The notes beneath the pieces are model-generated. The model worked only from the letters and a program-made list of their open reading frames with translations, searched no databases and was not told where the DNA came from. From the NCBI GenBank assembly GCA_023434145.1, contig JAEYTI010000152.1:1-38942 (forward strand): a DNA stretch of 38,942 nt. Reading direction: 5' to 3'. Origin of the DNA: Chloroflexota bacterium (GTDB lineage Bacteria; Chloroflexota; Anaerolineae; Anaerolineales; Anaerolineaceae). The stretch's first letter is position 1; each line of letters opens with the position of its first letter. Below, in pieces: positions 23,813 through 32,600 of this stretch. A program made the translations under genes and the position numbers.

Positions 23813-25027
23813 TCAGGTGCCGGGTTTGGGCTTCTTGGGTGGGTTGGCACGCCTCGGTTTGCGATCTAACGAGCGCCCGTTCACCACGGCATCGCTGCCA
23901 AACCGCTCGCGCAGTTCGTCCAGCGCTCGCAGCAAGCGGCGCTCCTTTTGATCGGGCGTATCCCACAGGCTGAGCTGATGGGCAGCGGGTGCCAGCCGCG
24001 CTGCCCCCACACCAATCAGCCGCACCGGGCGACCATCCGTCCAGATCGAATGCAGCAGATCTTCGGCTGCCTGCCCCACCACGCCATCCTGGTCGGTTGG
24101 CTGAGCAAGGGTCACCTGGCGTGTATGGGTGGAAAAATCGCTCCAGCGGATTTTCAGGCGAATGGTACTGGCGCAAAGGCTCTTCTCACGCAGGTTCTGC
24201 GCCACCGCTTTGCTCAACGCCTTGATCGTATCGTGCAGCACCGCCGAACTGCGGCAGTCGCGATCGAAAGTGATCTCCTGGCTGATCGATTTCGCCCCTC
24301 GCTCTACCATCACCGGGCGGTCATCCAGACCGCGCGCGTGGTAGAACATATCTCGCCCCGACTGCCCAAACTGCCGCACCAGCGCGGCTTCTGGCATCCG
24401 CGCCAGGTCACCGATGGTTTTGATGCCCAGCTCGTTCAGACGGGTGGCTGTCTTTGGGCCAACGCCCCACAGTGCGCGCGCCGGCAGCGGAGCGAGGTAT
24501 GCAGCCTCCTGCCCGGGCTGCACCACCTCGATGGCATTCGGCGGCTGGTCACTTTTACTGCGCGCCTTGCCCATGTCGGTAGCGGTTTTTGCCAGCAGCT
24601 TATTGGTTGCCACACCAATCGAGCAGGGCAGGCGTGTGCGACTATTGATTTGCTCTTGCAACATGCGCGCCAGCTCAATCCCAGGTTGTGGCAGGTCAGA
24701 GAGATCTAAAAATGCCTCATCAATGGAAAGCTGTTCCACCAGAGCGGTATGTTCGTGCAGAATCGCCATCACCTGCTGCGAATACGCACGATATGCCGGA
24801 AAGTTCGGCGCCACCACCTGCAGCCCAGGGCACTGGCGCATCGCCTGGCCCATTGGCATGGCAGAATGCACGCCCATCTGCCGCGCCGGGTACGAGCAGG
24901 AAGAGACCACGCCGCGCTCCTCGGGCCTCCCGCCCACGGCAAACGCCGTTCCGCGCAGCTCCGGCTGCCGCAGTTCTTCAACCGCGCAGAAGAAAGCATC
25001 CAGGTCCAGGTGAAGGATTTTTCGCAT
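23813..25027 (-). CDS. dinB: DNA polymerase IV (Y-family)
   Basis: A 404-residue Y-family translesion polymerase. The palm has the first catalytic Asp in LHLDLDAFFCAVEE and the second acidic pair in QLSIDEAFLDLSD. The steric-gate region, fingers (SCSYPARQMGVHSAMPMGQA), helix-hairpin-helix (WGVGPKTATRLNELGIKTIG) and little-finger domain (from about 235) are all present. HQLSLWD near residue 355 is a beta-clamp-binding motif. The tail is basic and Pro-rich. It copies damaged templates. The third in-frame ATG (25027) is taken as start because GAAAG then has reasonable spacing; ATGs at 25036 and 25033 are alternatives. No SOS-type operator was recognised. Confidence 0.93.
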   Translation of the reverse strand: MRKILHLDLDAFFCAVEELRQPELRGTAFAVGGRPEERGVVSSCSYPARQMGVHSAMPMGQAMRQCPGLQVVAPNFPAYRAYSQQVMAILHEHTALVEQLSIDEAFLDLSDLPQPGIELARMLQEQINSRTRLPCSIGVATNKLLAKTATDMGKARSKSDQPPNAIEVVQPGQEAAYLAPLPARALWGVGPKTATRLNELGIKTIGDLARMPEAALVRQFGQSGRDMFYHARGLDDRPVMVERGAKSISQEITFDRDCRSSAVLHDTIKALSKAVAQNLREKSLCASTIRLKIRWSDFSTHTRQVTLAQPTDQDGVVGQAAEDLLHSIWTDGRPVRLIGVGAARLAPAAHQLSLWDTPDQKERRLLRALDELRERFGSDAVVNGRSLDRKPRRANPPKKPKPGT

Positions 25028-25046
25028 GCCCATCATCTTTCAAAAC

Positions 25047-25056
25047 ATGCTATCAT
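25047..25056. promoter_or_regulatory. Overlapping divergent extended -10 elements
   Basis: ATGCTATCAT reads TGCTATCAT (TG-n-TATCAT) on the plus strand and TGATAGCAT (TG-n-TAGCAT) on the minus strand. The same ten bases can therefore serve as -10 for the receiver gene (plus, about 100-nt leader) and for dinB (minus, about 13-nt leader). Confidence 0.45.
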
Positions 25057-25160
25057 GGGATGTACCGCGTTTCAATACAAGAATTGTTGGTTTTCATTCC
25101 ATTTTCACAGATACCCCCACTTCATAATGGAATACGTGCGAGCCAATGGATGGAGCGCCG

Positions 25161-25583
25161 ATGTCTGGTGAAGTTCTGCTCATTGTTGAAGATAACCCCG
25201 TCAACCAAAAACTGCTGCTGATGGTTCTGCGCCCCCACGGATACCGGCTCTTCACAGCCAATGATGGTGAAGAAGCTGTAGAAAAAGCGCACCAACTGCA
25301 CCCCGATCTAATCTTGATGGATCTTCAGCTTCCGCGCATGAACGGTTTTTGCGCCGCCCAGGCCATCAAAGGCGACCCGACCACCGCATCCACACGCATT
25401 GTCGCGTTGACAGCCCACGCCATGGCAGAAGAGCGGGAACACGCCGACCAGCTTGGCTTCGAGGGCTATATCACCAAGCCGGTCAATACCCGCACCTTCC
25501 CCGCAGAGCTGCGGGCCATTCTCGACCGCCACAACCCCACACACCGCCCCGAACCACCCGCGGACGGTCCGCGTCATGGTTAA
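25161..25583 (+). CDS. Single-domain response regulator (CheY-like)
   Basis: A 140-residue receiver domain without an output domain. The acidic pair is in LLIVEDNPVNQKLLL, the phospho-acceptor Asp in LILMDLQLPRMNGF, the Thr in VALTAHAMAEE and the Lys in GYITKPVNTRTF. The sequence type (EDNPVNQKLL, MDLQLPRMNG) is that of receivers found in hybrid kinases. The ATG at 25161 has GGAG 7 bases upstream; an ATG at 25146 is the alternative. Its stop lies 8 bases inside the following kinase gene, so kinase and receiver are made together and are probably partners. The Pro-rich tail is short. Confidence 0.9.
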   Translation: MSGEVLLIVEDNPVNQKLLLMVLRPHGYRLFTANDGEEAVEKAHQLHPDLILMDLQLPRMNGFCAAQAIKGDPTTASTRIVALTAHAMAEEREHADQLGFEGYITKPVNTRTFPAELRAILDRHNPTHRPEPPADGPRHG

Positions 25584-28500
25584 TATTCCTCCATTCGCAG
25601 TTTATCTCATCATCACCACCATGGTGGCGGTGATGCTGTTAGTCACACTGTTCGCGAACAAGCGTGGCAAATCGGTTCTCCTGCACCTGGTGGTTGTTAC
25701 AACAATCTGGTCGTTAGCCTCCGCGCTGCATAACCTGGTTCCACAGCAAAGTGCCGCGCGGCCGATCATTCATCTCGTGGCGAAAACCGCCTTTATCTGG
25801 ATGTCACTGATCTGGCTGCTCCTGATCATTGAATATTCGCACCTTAAAGAGCGTGCCCGACCGTTCATCCCGCTGCTTTGCGCGCCGCTGACCTTGTTTA
25901 CCGTCCTCCTTTGGGGAATCTGGACCACCATTCCGTTTGATGCGTTCATGGCAGCATGGTGGTATGGGCATCTTCTCAACATTCTCTCGCTGTCCTTGCT
26001 GATGCGGCTTGCCCGGCAGGCAAAAGGCGAGCGGTACAAGCAAGTGCTGATCTTGTTCCTCTGCACGATCATCCCCATGGCGGGCAGCCTGATTCGCAAT
26101 TTTCGCGGCGAGCCATTAGAAACGATCAACCCGCATTTCCTACCGGTAAGCGCCCTTCTTTTCACAATCGGGCTGCTCGGCTTCCGGCTGATGAACCTGC
26201 TGCCAATCGGGTATGAGCGCATTCTGGCGGGCATGCGCAAAGGGGTTATCGTCGTAAACATAGACAGCCAGATTGCATATCTCAATCCTGCGATGGAGAG
26301 AATCCTGGGGCAGCCCGCGGCGCATTTTATCAGCAAGCCCGCGAAAGCCGCCCTGTCCGAATATCCGCAGCTAATCCGGCTGGTTTGCACCACCGAAAAA
26401 GACGTATTAGAAGACATTGCATTAAAAAGTGGCGAAGAAGAGCGTATCTACGAGGTGTACATCACCGACCTGCACAGTAAGGCCGGTGAGTCTATTGGGC
26501 GGCTTGCAACCCTAAACGATATTACTCGCCGCATCACCACAGAAAATGCGCTTCGGCAAAGCCGGTCCATGCTCCAGCAGTCCGAGGAGAAGTACCGCTC
26601 GCTGGTTGAGGATATCAACGAAGTCATTTACGTGCTCAATCTGGATGGAGCTATCACCTACGTCAGCCCGGTGATCGAGCGCTACTCTGGCTACACCGAC
26701 GCGGAAGTCATCGGCACCAACTTCCGAGAATATGTGCTGGAAGAAGATTTGCCGCAGGTGCAAGCGATGATGCACAAGGCGCTCACCAAAGGGGAGGCGA
26801 ACCTGGAGTTCCGCATCCTCGATCACGAGCAGAAGGTTCATCACGTGCACGCCAGCGTGCTAACGATATTCCAGAACGGGCTGCCATCTGGCTTCCAGGG
26901 TGTGATGGCCGACATCACAGACCGCATTCTGGTGGAAAAAGCGCTGGAACGGCAGGCTTCGCAGTTAAAGATCATCAATGACATCGGCGAGCAGATAGCC
27001 CAGGTGCGCGACCTGGGGCAAATCCTCGATAATGCCGCGCATCTCATCCGCACGTACTTTGGTTACTATCACGTGGCGCTGTTCACTCCCCAACCCGAAA
27101 CCAAACACCTGATCATGCGGGCAAGTTCAGGGGCCTTCTCGCAGTTGTTTCCCGAAAACCATAGCTTGCGCTTTGACCAGGGCATGGTCGGCTGGGTGGC
27201 TGTGAACAAGACCACCCTGCTGGCAAACGATGTGCGCCAGGAATCGCGCTACGTCAATTTTTATCCCAACAAGATCGTCTCGCGGGCCGAGCTTGCTGTG
27301 CCAATCCTGGTCAAAGATACCATGGTCGGCGTGCTGGATATCCAGAGCCCGCAGGAGGGCGCGTTTAGCGAAAATGACGTGCGCCTGATGGAAACCGTCG
27401 CGGATCAGATCGCCATTGCGATGGAGAATGCCCGGCTGTATGAGGAAGTGCGCACGCAGTTGAAAGAGCGCGAGCGCAAGGAAAATATGCTGCGCATCCA
27501 GCGCGACCTGCTGGTGCGGCTCAGCACCGCCCGCAGCCTGAGCGAGACGGTAAAACATGCCGTAGAAAACCTTGCCGTGGAACTGCGTGCCCACCGCGCC
27601 GCCATCCTGCTGGTGGATTGGGACGCAAAGGTAGCGAGGCCGGCTGCCAGCCTGGGCTACTCACGCCGCAGCGCGCCGGGGGAAATTCCGCTCAACGAGG
27701 GCATTATTGGCTGGGTGGCGCAAAGCGGTGTCGCTGCGCTGTTCTCTGAGGTGGGCAGCGGGTGTACGCCTTTTGCCGGGATCGCGGATGACACACAATC
27801 GCTGCTGTGCGTTCCCTTGGTCTCCAATGGAAAAGCCATCGGCGTGATCATCCTAGAAAGCGGGGAAACAAGCGCCTTCACTCACGAAGATCAAAACTTG
27901 CTCTCCACGCTGGCAAACAGCCTGGTGATGCTGATTGAGCGCGCGCAGTTATTCGAAGCGGTGGAAAGCGCGCGCACCGAGCTGGAAAAACGAGCCGCCG
28001 CTCTGGAAGAGGCCAATACCAGCCTGCGTGAAATGGATCGCATCAAAAGCCAGTTCCTCGCTAACATGAGCCACGAACTGCGAACGCCGCTAAACTCCAT
28101 CATCGGCTTCTCCGAAGTGTTGCTGGATGGCATTGTTGGCACGCTCAACGATGACCAGGCGGAATGCGCGCAGGACATCCACGAAAGCGGCAATCACCTG
28201 CTCTCGCTCATCAGCGATTTGCTAGACTTCTCCCGAATCGAGGCCGGGCGACTGGTGCTGGATATAAAAGAATTCGATGTGGATACACTGTTTGACGCTG
28301 TTCGCATCACCGTCGTTCCTATGGTAGAAAGAAAGGCGCAGATTCTCTCGTTTCAGAAGGCCGGCATCCTGCGCACCTTCAGGGGTGATCCACTGCGCAT
28401 CAAGCAGGTTTTGATCAACCTGGTAAGCAATGCCAATAAATTTACGCCGGAAGGCGGCTGCATCACCATCTCGGCATCGATGGACGGTACGCGGCACGTG

Positions 28501-28776
28501 CTGTTTGCCGTGCAGGATAACGGCATTGGCATTCGGGCCGAAGACCAGCAGATCATCTTCGAGGAGTTCCGCCAGGTGGATGGCTCGCTCACCCGCGAGG
28601 CGACTGGGTCTGGCCTGGGTCTGGCAATCAGCAAGCAAATTGTCGAACTCCACGGAGGGAAGATCTGGGTATCGAGCCAGCCGGGTAAAGGCTCTACCTT
28701 CTTTGTGCGTTTGCCCATCGAGCAGGGGGTGCAATCTGTGCCTGTACCAGAAGATTGCAGCCAAGAACTGGCTTGA
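25576..28776 (+). CDS. Multi-domain sensor histidine kinase (7TM-PAS-PAS-GAF-GAF)
   Basis: A 1066-residue membrane kinase. The N-terminal region (about 4-214) has seven or so helices like the 7TM sensor modules of bacterial kinases. Then come PAS (about 214-318), PAS (about 342-455; SLVEDINEVIYVLNLDGAIT), GAF (about 470-622) and GAF (about 649-792). A coiled coil leads to HisKA with H833 in MSHELRTPLNSII, and HATPase_c (about 939-1047) has NLVSNANKFTPEGG, DNGIGIRAED and GSGLGLAISKQIVELHGG. All catalytic boxes are intact. The ATG at 25576 overlaps the receiver stop by 8 bases; the frame is open upstream, but that part is antiparallel to nothing and overlaps the receiver. It probably signals to that receiver and sits directly before the partner-switching genes. 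Confidence 0.9.
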   Translation: MVNIPPFAVYLIITTMVAVMLLVTLFANKRGKSVLLHLVVVTTIWSLASALHNLVPQQSAARPIIHLVAKTAFIWMSLIWLLLIIEYSHLKERARPFIPLLCAPLTLFTVLLWGIWTTIPFDAFMAAWWYGHLLNILSLSLLMRLARQAKGERYKQVLILFLCTIIPMAGSLIRNFRGEPLETINPHFLPVSALLFTIGLLGFRLMNLLPIGYERILAGMRKGVIVVNIDSQIAYLNPAMERILGQPAAHFISKPAKAALSEYPQLIRLVCTTEKDVLEDIALKSGEEERIYEVYITDLHSKAGESIGRLATLNDITRRITTENALRQSRSMLQQSEEKYRSLVEDINEVIYVLNLDGAITYVSPVIERYSGYTDAEVIGTNFREYVLEEDLPQVQAMMHKALTKGEANLEFRILDHEQKVHHVHASVLTIFQNGLPSGFQGVMADITDRILVEKALERQASQLKIINDIGEQIAQVRDLGQILDNAAHLIRTYFGYYHVALFTPQPETKHLIMRASSGAFSQLFPENHSLRFDQGMVGWVAVNKTTLLANDVRQESRYVNFYPNKIVSRAELAVPILVKDTMVGVLDIQSPQEGAFSENDVRLMETVADQIAIAMENARLYEEVRTQLKERERKENMLRIQRDLLVRLSTARSLSETVKHAVENLAVELRAHRAAILLVDWDAKVARPAASLGYSRRSAPGEIPLNEGIIGWVAQSGVAALFSEVGSGCTPFAGIADDTQSLLCVPLVSNGKAIGVIILESGETSAFTHEDQNLLSTLANSLVMLIERAQLFEAVESARTELEKRAAALEEANTSLREMDRIKSQFLANMSHELRTPLNSIIGFSEVLLDGIVGTLNDDQAECAQDIHESGNHLLSLISDLLDFSRIEAGRLVLDIKEFDVDTLFDAVRITVVPMVERKAQILSFQKAGILRTFRGDPLRIKQVLINLVSNANKFTPEGGCITISASMDGTRHVLFAVQDNGIGIRAEDQQIIFEEFRQVDGSLTREATGSGLGLAISKQIVELHGGKIWVSSQPGKGSTFFVRLPIEQGVQSVPVPEDCSQELA

Positions 28777-28783
28777 ATGAAGC

Positions 28784-28832
28784 GGCCTCCATGATATAAT
28801 TTTTGGTATCTTGTATACTATTCGCGGAGGCC
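28784..28832 (+). promoter_or_regulatory. Internal promoter and Shine-Dalgarno inverted repeat before the STAS gene
   Basis: TGATATAAT (28792-28800) is an extended -10 in the gap after the kinase gene. GGCCTCC (28784-28790) upstream of it is the exact complement of GGAGGCC (28826-28832), which contains the STAS gene's ribosome site 9 bases before ATG. TATACT (28814) is an alternative -10. Read-through mRNA contains both arms; mRNA from the internal promoter contains only the second. Confidence 0.5.
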
Positions 28833-28839
28833 TAGCCAC

Positions 28840-29175
28840 ATGGAAATTACCAACACGCAATTCAAGCACTGCGACCTTGTGAAGGCGAAAGGGCGCGTAG
28901 ACAGCTATACTGCGCCGCAGCTTGCCGATGCTTTCAACAAGATCACGGATGCAGGCCGCTACAAGCTGGCATTCGACATGAGCGAGCTGGACTTCCTCTC
29001 CAGCGCCGGGCTGCGTGTTCTGATCAATACCCAGAAGACGTGCAAACGTTATAACCGTGGTGAACTCATCCTGGTGAAGATTCCAGAGAACATCTATGCC
29101 GCGCTCGACCTGGCGGGTTTCATTCCGCTGTTCAAAATCTACGATGACGTGCTTGCTGCCGTTGGAAGTTTCTAG
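28840..29175 (+). CDS. STAS-domain anti-sigma factor antagonist
   Basis: A 111-residue single STAS domain of the SpoIIAA/RsbV type. The conserved phosphorylation loop is FDMSELDFLSSAGLRVLI, with S54/S55 at the site phosphorylated by the partner kinase. Family role: in the unphosphorylated form it binds the RsbW-like kinase and frees that kinase's target. The next gene encodes such a kinase and the one after it a SpoIIE-type phosphatase, so all three components of a partner switch are adjacent. GGAGG precedes the ATG by 9 bases. The end of the gene overlaps the likely start of the kinase gene. Confidence 0.92.
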   Translation: MEITNTQFKHCDLVKAKGRVDSYTAPQLADAFNKITDAGRYKLAFDMSELDFLSSAGLRVLINTQKTCKRYNRGELILVKIPENIYAALDLAGFIPLFKIYDDVLAAVGSF

Positions 29176-29599
29176 CGCTCGTGATTCTTCTTTTTCCGAA
29201 ACCAGATCCTTCCCAGGCAAGTACGAAAGCCTGGAAAGGATCGCTAGTTTTGTGCGCAAAATCGCGCAGGACGCTGGTTTCGAAAGCTTTGCCGTTTACT
29301 CGATTGAAATGGCAGTCGATGAAGCGTGCTCCAACATCATCGAGCACGCTTATGGGGGTGAAGGTAAAGGAAATATTCGCTGCACCTGCTCTGTCTCTAC
29401 TGAAACGCTGACAATTACCCTCCGCGACAGGGGCAAATCTTTTGACCCCTCGAAAGTCCCGCCGCCAAACCTGAGTGATAATATTGATGATCGCAAGGCG
29501 CACGGCCTGGGACTGTATTTCATCCGCAAATGGATGGATGATGTAAAATTCACTGCCAGCGAGAAAGAAAACGAGCTGATTATGGTGAAGCGCAGGTAG
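29144..29599 (+). CDS. RsbW-like anti-sigma factor / serine kinase
   Basis: About 151 residues, a GHKL ATPase of the RsbW/SpoIIAB type. The N-box is MAVDEACSNIIEHAYGG, the G1-like box is LRDRGKSFDPSKVP and the G2 box is AHGLGLYFIRKWMDD. Such proteins phosphorylate the STAS antagonist and sequester a sigma factor or another target. The true start is uncertain: ATG at 29144 lies inside the STAS gene; TTG at 29162 is an alternative; neither has a clear ribosome site, which fits translational coupling. No sigma factor gene is present in this window, so the regulated target is unknown. Confidence 0.85.
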   Translation: MTCLLPLEVSSARDSSFSETRSFPGKYESLERIASFVRKIAQDAGFESFAVYSIEMAVDEACSNIIEHAYGGEGKGNIRCTCSVSTETLTITLRDRGKSFDPSKVPPPNLSDNIDDRKAHGLGLYFIRKWMDDVKFTASEKENELIMVKRR

Positions 29600-29621
29600 C
29601 GAACAGACAGGAGAAAGATAT

Positions 29622-32600
29622 TTGAAAAGACGCACCCGGCAGGCGGCTGACGCGGTAGGCGCTGCTGAAGCAGCGTCCGCGGCTGATCAGGAATGGAAAC
29701 AGCTCCTGCGCCTGGGAGAGCAGCTCATCGAGAAGTCCTCACCGGCAGAGCAATGCGATCTGATCGCCGAGACGGTGGGGCAGATGCTCTCCGCCCAGGC
29801 ACGGGTGTGGTTGTCTGGCTTTTCGTATCCGCTGCCCGGGTTGCACGCCCTGGAGCTTACCCCAGCCCTTACCGGCGCATCAACGATTTCCGCCCTGCCA
29901 GAAGAACAGACGATTCACACCCCGCCCTCCCCCCTGGCGCAGCAGGCGCTGGATAGCCGGAAAACCTGCTTCGATCCGCAAGCCGTCGGTGACGATCTGC
30001 TGCCGGATGCCGACCGCCCGCACACTGCCGCCGCTCCGATGGTGGTGAACGAAACCATTCTGGGCGTGGTACAGGTCGGCAGGCCAGAAGGCCCAGGTTT
30101 CACTGAGCGCGAAATCAGCCTGCTGGAAGGCCTGGTGGCGCACGCCGCCACCGCGATGGAAGTGACGCGCCAGGAAGCGCTGAAGGATTGGCGCTACGAG
30201 CAGCTCAACCTGGTGCGCTCGGTCAGCGGGCAGATTGCTTCCTTCACCAACCTCGAAGAGCTGTACAACCGCGTCACGCAGCTCATCCAGGAAACCTTCG
30301 ATTTCTACTACGTCGCCATCTTCTCGTTAGACGAGCGGCACAACATTTTGCGGTTCCGCGGCAGCGCAGGGCACTCTCCGTCTGCGCCGCAGGGCAGTGA
30401 TTTTACCGTGCAGATCGGCGAGGGAATCATTGGCACGGTAGCGGCTAACGGCGAAGAAATCATGGCTCCCAACGTGCACCAGGAAAGCCGCTACCGCCAC
30501 ATTGATGGGCTGCCTGAGACCCAATCTGAGGTTGCCTTACCGCTGAAGGTGGAAAACCGGGTGCTAGGCGTGCTCGATTTTCAGTCCGACGCGCTGAACG
30601 CCTTCCACAAGAACGACATGCTGGTGCTGCGATCACTGGCAGACACCATTGCCTTATCTATCGAGAGCACGCGGCTGTACCTCAACTTGCAGCGTCGTGC
30701 CGAGCAAATCTCCACCGTATTCGAGATCAGCCACGCGCTTACCTCTATTCTCGATATGGACGAGCTGCTCAACGAAGTTGTCCGCCTGATCCACGATCGC
30801 TTCAACTATCCTTTCGTCCACGTGTACACCGTACACTCGGGGCGACGGCAGGTTTTCTATCACGTGGGCACCGGCGGGCGCTCGGAAGAGCTGAAGCAGC
30901 GCGCCATTTCCTACTCGATGGATGATTCCATAGGGCTAATTCCGTGGGTGGCGCGCAATGGGCGCACCTACCTTGCAAACGACGTCGACCAGGACCCGCT
31001 CTATCGCAGCACCGATGTGCCCCCCCACGATACACGCGCCGAAATGGTTGTGCCGCTGATCACCGGCGACGAGGTGTTGGGCGTGCTGGATATTCAGAGC
31101 CGCGAGCCGTTCGCGTTTGATGAGAATGACCGGTCACTGTTTGAGGCGCTGGCTGCCCCGGTGGCAGTCGCCATGCGAAACGCCAACCTGTACCGCTCAG
31201 AGCTGTGGCGTCGCCAGGTAGCCGAGAGCTTCCGCGATGTAGCGCACCTGGTTTCTATTAATTATCCGCTCAACCAACTGCTTGAGATCATGCTCGATAA
31301 GCTGGAGGCCGTTCTACCCTGCGACGTTTCGGCAATCTGGCTGGTGGACGAACAGTATGAAAACAGCAAGTCCGAACTGCCCAGGCTGCGCCTTGCCGCC
31401 GTCCGTAACCTCTCGCCAGAGCGGATCAACGAAGTGCGGCAAGAAGAACACCAGCTAGCAGGCTCGGTCGAAGCGATGATTGACCGCGCGATCGCAGCCG
31501 ATCGCCCAGTCATTCGCCAGCCAGAAGACCCGCTCGGCCCGCTGGGGGCGGCGATGGGCTTCCAGCCGGATTATTCGTCTATTGCAGCGCCAATGCGTGC
31601 CAATGACAGCCCGTTGGGCCTGCTAACCCTCGCGCACCACCAGAGCAAACGCTACGGCTCCGAATCACAGGCCATCACTGCCACGTTTGCCAGCTATGCC
31701 GCCGTCGCGATTCTGAATGCCCGCCTGTATAGCGAGGCGCAGGAGCAGGCGCTAATCTCCACCATGCTGCTGCAAATCGCCGAAGCCAGCCAGAGCATCA
31801 CCACGATGGAAGATCTTTTGGCTACCATGGTGCGGTTGACTCGCCTGCTGGTGGGCGTAAAGAAAAGTGCCTTCCTGCTGTGGGACGACGGCTCGCAGCA
31901 TTTTGAGCTAAAGGCCTGGTACGGTTTCGATCCCGCTGGAAACGGCCCCTACCGGCTGCCCGGTTACCTGTCCGGCTTTACTCGCCTGGTGGAAGAGCGC
32001 ACCACCCTGCAGCTTGAAGACCCGGTGGAAGAAATTGGCCTGCCCGAGCTGGCGAACAGTGAGGAAAACTGTTCGTACGTGATGCTGCCGCTGCTTGTGC
32101 GCGGCGAGGTTATCGGCGCGTATCTTGTTGGGGTACAGATGGCTGCCAGCCGGGGCGATCACACCGGGTTTGACCCGAAAGCGAATGCCATCTTGCAGGG
32201 CATTGCCCACCAGACGGCGATGACCATCGACAACTTGAGCCTGCAAGAAGCCCGCCAGGAAGAGGCCTACGTCACGGCGGCGCTGCTGCAGGTGGCCCAG
32301 GCAGTGGTCAGTTCCAGTGACTTGAACGATACGCTCGACACAGTCGTGCACCTGCTGCCCATCCTGGTCGGCATCGACGCTTGCGCCATCTACCTGTGGG
32401 ATTCGGCCAGCCAGCTCTTCCGGCCCACACAGGTACACGCCGAAACGCGCCGTGAAGAAGAACAGCTCTTGGCGCGGGCTTATGCCCCCGGTGAGCACAT
32501 CCTGCTCGACACGGTGCGGCAGAAGGGCGAGATGCACCTGGCGCAGATCAGCGATCACGATGGCCATTTTGAACAGTGGGCCGTGCTCGACTGCCAGACC

